Assembly: GCF_026230105.1 (NCBI RefSeq)
Contig: NC_079475.1
Span: forward strand, 16,880,125 to 16,944,124
DNA: 64,000 nt
Direction of reading: 5' to 3'
From: Diorhabda sublineata
Taxonomy: Eukaryota > Arthropoda > Insecta > Coleoptera > Chrysomelidae
Part shown: piece by piece, positions 59,750-64,000 of the stretch
Position numbering within the stretch: the stretch's first letter is position 1
Layout of the letters: each line of letters begins with the position of its first letter
The notes under the pieces: generated by a model
Seen by the model: only the letters and a program-made list of their open reading frames with translations
Database searches by the model: none
What the model was told of the DNA's origin: nothing
Program-made: the position numbers and the translations under genes

Positions 59750-60660
59750 CCATACCAGTATTCCTATGCTCTATTGGCCTCACAAAAGCCTTTGACCGTA
59801 TTAAAGTAGAAGATGTTAAGATGTTAAGAAGACGAAAGACCCGTTCAGTCTCATGTTATTTAACATATTAATGGATGAAATCATGAAAAAGGTGCGGTTA
59901 GGCGAAGGTTGCAGAACGGGTGACAGAGAAATCAAAATCCTGTGCCATACCGATGAATCTCACAAAAAAACCATATGCATGAAAACATTAAAATAGCCCA
60001 TTAGATGAAAATCAGAGCAACAAGGTTAAATAATACAAGAGAAAATGGAATTGACATAACCAATTACAGAGTCGTAGAAGACGAGGCAAGAGGACAAGTA
60101 GCTAGAACAAATAAGGTGGCGTGATGTCTTCAGAACGTAGTATGGCGTAACAAACACGTGACAAGAAACAAAGGCACGAATTTATAAAGCGACAATCGGA
60201 CCTATAATGACCTATACATCAGAAACAAGACCAAAAAAATATAAAAACAGAACACAACAGAGATCGCAAAGATGAAAATACCCAGACGGATCTCGGAAAA
60301 AACACTATAAAATTAGAAAGAAGTGAAAACAACAGACGATTAATTTAGGATGGATTAGGTTAGGTTAGGTTGAGTTAAAATTAATGTTGATACCATTATC
60401 GAATGGGTATTATAGCGAAAAAACAATGGAACCAACATATAAGTGGAATGGCAAAAACAGCAAGAGGTGAATCTCCAAGCACGGAGTAGGTGACCACGAA
60501 AGAGGTGGAGTGACAATCTAAAGCCTAAATGAGGAAAAATATCGAAAAAAGCACAAGCATTAGGCATATTATGGAAAAAAAGATGAAAAATAGGAAGAGA
60601 AACAATTATTTTCATTATAACATATAAATAACACCGGAATAAATTTTTAAACAGCATAAT
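59750..60660 (+). mobile_element. LINE polymerase relic, RTE/CFDP2-like
   Basis: Plus-strand blocks: LCSIGLTKAFDRIKVEDV (59.77-59.82 kb; AFD box), LFNILMDEIMKKVRLGEGCR and TGDREIKILCHTDE (59.85-59.96 kb; CHTDE replaces the F-ADD catalytic box), then RDVVWRNKHVTRNKGTNL (60.12-60.18 kb), ARIYKATIGPIMTYTSETRP (60.18-60.23 kb), a degraded TTEIAKMKIPRRISEKT, and RKRWSDNLKP (60.50 kb) matching the RP-KRW-D-L tail. A run GGATTAGGTTAGGTTAGGTTGAG at 60350-60372 sits inside. Overall order and spacing fit the same polymerase type as 10.7 kb. Confidence 0.75.
60350..60372. repeat. Short TTAGG-type interstitial run
   Basis: About three and a half (TTAGG)n-like units within the LINE relic. TTAGG is the insect telomere unit; interstitial runs of this size are common in insects and may arise at repaired breaks. 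Confidence 0.6.
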
Positions 60661-60749
60661 AAATATAATTCCTAACTTTATTAGAAAATGTATTGGTAAT
60701 TATGTGAAACAAAGTAATTTTGGTCACAGTACAAGACATAAAATGAGGT

Positions 60750-61480
60750 TCCCAAAAAATTTTAACAATAAAAAACATGTTTATTCGCATTAAATGATAC
60801 ATATAGTTGGAAATCTTTGACTTCCCTTTATTTTTAGAAATAATAGCCGTTCAGATCAATGCATTTTTTGTAGAAAAACACGGCCGTGTCACGCCGTGTA
60901 GATAGCTTAAAACCTCTTCTTGCAGCTCTTTGGAGGTTGAGAATTGGGTCCATTCCAAGTGGTTTTTAAATTCAGAAAAGAGATGTTGATCACTGGAGAG
61001 TCGTTTTAATACATTGCCTATGGTTGTAACACGTCAGCATATTCAAGACCCATCTTACATAAACCTTGGCTGATCCTAAGTAGTCTCTCAAAATTTTGTA
61101 AATGCAGGACTTGCAGCCGTCAAGGATCATCTCGCTGAGATCCCAAACCGTCGTCCTTCGATTTTATTCTTCCACTTTGGCAATCACTTCGTCGTAAGAC
61201 CATGGTTAATCAGAACGTTGTTCCATGATGTAAAGACTACAAGGTGTGCTATTGAGCACCAGCTGGGAATCAGCCAATGAGAATTCGCTCCCAAAACGAC
61301 GCGCCAATTTGGGAGCGAATTCTCATTAGCTCTTGAAAGATGCGCAGAACGAGTCGAAAATGAACCCTCGGGAAGAGAACACCTTGTAGTCTTTACATCA
61401 TGCGTTGTTGCACACTCATAAGTTTGTTCCCATACACCTCACCTAGTTGGGAATGAATTTTCACCGGGGGAAAGTTTTTT
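60750..61480 (-). mobile_element. mariner-like relic, lineage E, split by a MITE
   Basis: Minus-strand blocks: SYDEVIAKVEE, RRTTVWDLSEMI and IYKILRDYLGSAKVYVRWVL (61.05-61.20 kb; N-terminal second helix-turn-helix and linker), then a jump to HLFSEFKNHLGWTQFSTSKE, LQEEVLSYLHGVTRP and KKCIDLNGYYF (60.85-61.0 kb; the end of the transposase, usually HLF--LK-HLGG--F------V---W-----). The catalytic core is absent. The upstream part is interrupted at 61216-61411 by a MITE and its target duplication. Terminal repeats not recognised; borders approximate. Confidence 0.6.
61225..61402. mobile_element. 178-bp MITE with 9-bp target duplication
   Basis: ATGATGTAAAGACTACAAGG TGT at the left is matched exactly in inverse at the right end (61379-61401). 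Flanks CGTTGTTCC (61216-61224) and CGTTGTTGC (61403-61411) agree at 8 of 9 positions, consistent with a 9-bp duplication. An internal perfect 18-bp palindromic arm (AATGAGAATTCGCTCCCA with its inverse) spans about 61276-61326. A 9-bp duplication points to a Mutator-like (MULE) or related superfamily rather than the TA-targeting elements around it. Confidence 0.8.
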
Positions 61481-63599
61481 GCAATAAAAAAATGCTGCAA
61501 GTACATGATTTAAAATTATTTATCTTAATATTATTTACTGCACTTGTGAAGCGAATAGGATAGGCCAGGGAAAAAGGAAATCAGTTTCTACTGGATAGTG
61601 ATGATTGACAACATGAAAATAATATATTGAGTAAAGCTCCTTGGAGGGTCCTAGCATAGACGGAACAACTTCCCTGCATATGAAGACAGTTGTGACGTGA
61701 TGATGTACGTGTCTTCAAATACCTTTATTTTATTTAGAATCTTTCAATTAGATGAAAAAGTTATCTCAGATTTGATGACAATTCAGTGGTCGCAATTGAA
61801 GAAGCCGATTGAAATTTTCAAGTTCAAAATTAATCCAAAAGTTTTATTACCAATTCTTATAAAATAATTATTGAAACCATTTCCAAACTAGAAAAAAGTG
61901 AAGTTCCATTATTCGCTTTAATATAACTCATAGAAAATTCAAAGTCAACGGTTTATAAAACTCAAGAAGCTACTGCTCAATAAAAAAAATGGAAGATGTG
62001 CTATCAAAAAATTAAGTTTTATTACTTTGACTCATTTGTCAAAATTTTTGAGTGTAAATTTTTTACCAAAAATTGATATTTCACGTATATTATTATATAT
62101 CCCGAGATTCTAGAGCATATTTTGCCAAAAAATCGTTCATATGCATGCATATAAATCTAAGCCTTTCTATAGAATACTGCAAAATATAGGGTTAAACACA
62201 TCATTAATAATAGCATGGATTTTGTTCATAATATAACAACTGGTTCCATTAAGGTGCTTCAAAAATAACAATACAGAAATATACGAGACAATAGAGAGTG
62301 GCAATCCTTATAATAATCCTGAAAACCTAACTGCACATGCCTTATTTGCTTATTTGAGTTTGGTTCAATTTGATTTGAATATACTTGAATACGTCACTCA
62401 TATCTCAAACAAAGTAACTTCAATTTTCTCAGTGAATAACCTGCAAGTTATTCAAGATGTACATTCTTATGTAGATTTCTGATGCTCATGTCATTTTTAA
62501 GAACTGGTCCGTTCAAAGATTCACGAATTTGGAGCAGATTTTCCTGTGAGCTTCATTAGTAGCAAAAGGTTGATTGATTGAGTGAGAAAGCGAACTGATG
62601 CATCTGTCGTTCTAGACATTCGTTATCTCTTCAGGAGGGGACTCAAACAAAGATCATTGACCAAGGAGTTTGCGAGAAACTGAGAAAAGTGAAAAATTAT
62701 GGCTCTATGTTGTGTATAGAGAATCATTTTATTTTTCAGCATAGTAACCTTTCTTTACACTGTTTTCAATCAAGATTCCATCAATGCAATACATAATTTT
62801 TCGCCAAGATTTGGAAACAAGAAATATTCATAAGGGGTTGAGTTCAAAAAAAAAACGTTTATTGAGATAGCAATTCCCAACTTGTTACTACGCCAGAATA
62901 ACCAAAAATTGGTGATAATCACCGAAATATACTATAAATTCGCCATATTGAAGGCTTTTGGCCGTTATTCAGTGAAAACTTACATACGTTAAATATCTCT
63001 TCTAAAATTCAAGTCCATTTTCAGATTTATCGAAGTTAAAAAGAGAATGTAATATGAAAATCATTTATGCCCCAAGGAACAGTGAAATAACTTCTTTTCT
63101 CTTACTTATTCTTAGTTCTCGAGGATTTCTCAAAATTGAATTAGAATTATACAAAACAAATACAAAAGCCTTCCAATTTTTCTCATTTCTTGGTGCTCGT
63201 AAATTATAAATTGGGAATTTGAACAAGAATCGCCGAAGAAAAGTTTTTGCTGACTTACACTCGATTTTTTAATAAAGCCCCATATTTTTGCAACACATTG
63301 AATAAACCAGTTTCATCTGAAGTTTTTGTTAGTCTTGACTCAACACTGATGAATTTATGTTACATAAGCGATAATTCAAGTTATATCATTATGAAGTAAA
63401 AAGGACTGGGTTGTAATTCATTAAGAATGTAATACTGATTTTTACATTATGATGATTTTCTTATTTATTCATACGATTTATATTGTGTGGTGTATAAGAA
63501 AACACTGTCTCTTACGTTATTAATTTATTTAAACATTATGCACTATACAAACTTATAATAATTCTCTTATCACTAACACACAACTAACTTAAATAATTT
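61481..63599. other. Unannotated AT-rich DNA
   Basis: No open frame of 60 codons or more and no recognised ends over about 2.1 kb. Confidence 0.5.
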
Positions 63600-63823
63600 A
63601 TTTAAATTCTTCGATTACTTTCTATTTCGGTCTGTTCACTACGAATATTTATTGTAAACTGCGCTGCACTACTCGTTATATATCTCAATAGAATTCTACA
63701 AACTTCTAGAATATGAAGAAATAAAACAAATGAACAAACGGATTCTGAAGCACCTGCGCCGAATTTTTGAATTCCTCTATATCTAAACAGGACCTGCTCA
63801 AGGACGGAGACGCCTTCGTAACA
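63600..63823 (-). repeat. LTR-like dispersed repeat, copy 2
   Basis: Partner of 15850-16142: GTTCACTACGA, a CTGCGCTGCACTACTCG block against CTGCTACGCAAGCTCG, ATATAT-(C)C, TAGAATTCTA-AAACTTCTAGAA and the terminal GACGGAGACGCCTTCGTAACA. The minus-strand start TGTTACGAAGGCG fits a Ty3/Gypsy-type LTR. The opposite end may extend left to about 63484. No internal coding region adjoins, so a solo LTR is most likely. Confidence 0.45.
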
Positions 63824-64000
63824 ATATTATAATATTATACAATATATAATATATAATGTGGACATAAAACTTCGCATATCAAGATAATAGAAATTGAGGC
63901 TAAGTCACTCAGCTCTAACTAAATCGATTCAAAGTATTTTTGCACCATGTCAAGAAACGAGATTAGTTTCCCTATTCACTCACTGAGTTTTTCGATCTTT

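Noticed and set aside
60350..60372. Telomere end
   Set aside because: Only a few TTAGG-type units in the middle of a LINE relic, with ordinary sequence on both sides.
60355..60657. 100-codon minus-strand frame
   Set aside because: Antisense to the LINE tail recognised on the plus strand.
1..64000. CRISPR arrays, tRNA or rRNA genes, bacterial operons
   Set aside because: No regularly spaced direct repeats, cloverleaf-like sequences or ribosomal segments recognised; the content is eukaryotic transposon debris.

Overview
The window is AT-rich, intron-like or intergenic eukaryotic DNA, almost certainly from an insect. Evidence: many mariner-type (D34D) relics, hAT ends, CR1/Jockey-, RTE- and R2/R4-like LINE fragments, a pogo/Tigger element, Crypton-like tyrosine-recombinase relics, and a short TTAGG-type run at about 60.35 kb. 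The order cannot be fixed; a beetle or similar insect is a guess. I recognise no host gene, exon series, tRNA, rRNA or CRISPR. No open frame exceeds 116 codons, and those I can explain are fragments or shadows of decayed transposons. All family assignments come from reading translated motifs and terminal repeats by eye.

Layout. 0-12 kb: a hAT-type MITE inside a TA microsatellite (1.6 kb), a mariner deletion derivative (3.0-3.95 kb), a hAT 3' end on the minus strand (5.8-6.8 kb), a second mariner lineage on the minus strand (7.9-8.9 kb), and an RTE-like and a CR1-like LINE relic (10.7-11.8 kb). 12-27 kb: two adjacent mariners (12.9-14.8 kb), an LTR-like repeat (15.9-16.1 kb), a LINE C-terminus (17.3-18.0 kb), another mariner lineage (18.7 kb), a hAT relic (20.5-21.9 kb), a hairpin MITE and a Jockey/CR1 tail (22.7-23.6 kb), a tyrosine-recombinase N-terminus cut by a MITE (24.2-25.2 kb), a sister mariner (25.5-26.6 kb) and a Copia relic (26.6-27.3 kb). 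27.5-30.6 kb: a Tigger/jerky-like transposon with matching terminal repeats and a Tc1-like relic inside it. 31-50 kb: several pieces of one Crypton-like family (31.3-32.5, 36.2-36.7, 39.7-40.0, 48.5-49.1 and 50.2-50.5 kb) among a long foldback element (36.8-37.5 kb), LINE pieces and a 1.54 kb Tc1/mariner-superfamily element with long terminal repeats (43.05-44.59 kb). 50-64 kb: two LINE relics meeting head to head (50.8-52.2 kb), a minus-strand mariner (56.0-56.9 kb), a CR1-like tail (57.4 kb), a GC-richer MITE built of GTTTCGCGAAAC-like units (58.2-58.6 kb), a LINE tail (59.75-60.66 kb), a mariner relic split by a MITE with a 9-bp target duplication (60.8-61.5 kb), and a second LTR-like repeat (63.6-63.8 kb).

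Nothing here forms a working pathway. The most interesting signal is the Crypton-like tyrosine-recombinase family: at least five coding pieces, including an intact 58-codon N-terminal frame, two parallel C-terminal copies with a shared tail beyond the catalytic region, and structured non-coding modules that recur at 2.1, 31.3-31.9 and 36.6 kb. It looks like a repeat family with internally deleted, non-autonomous derivatives.
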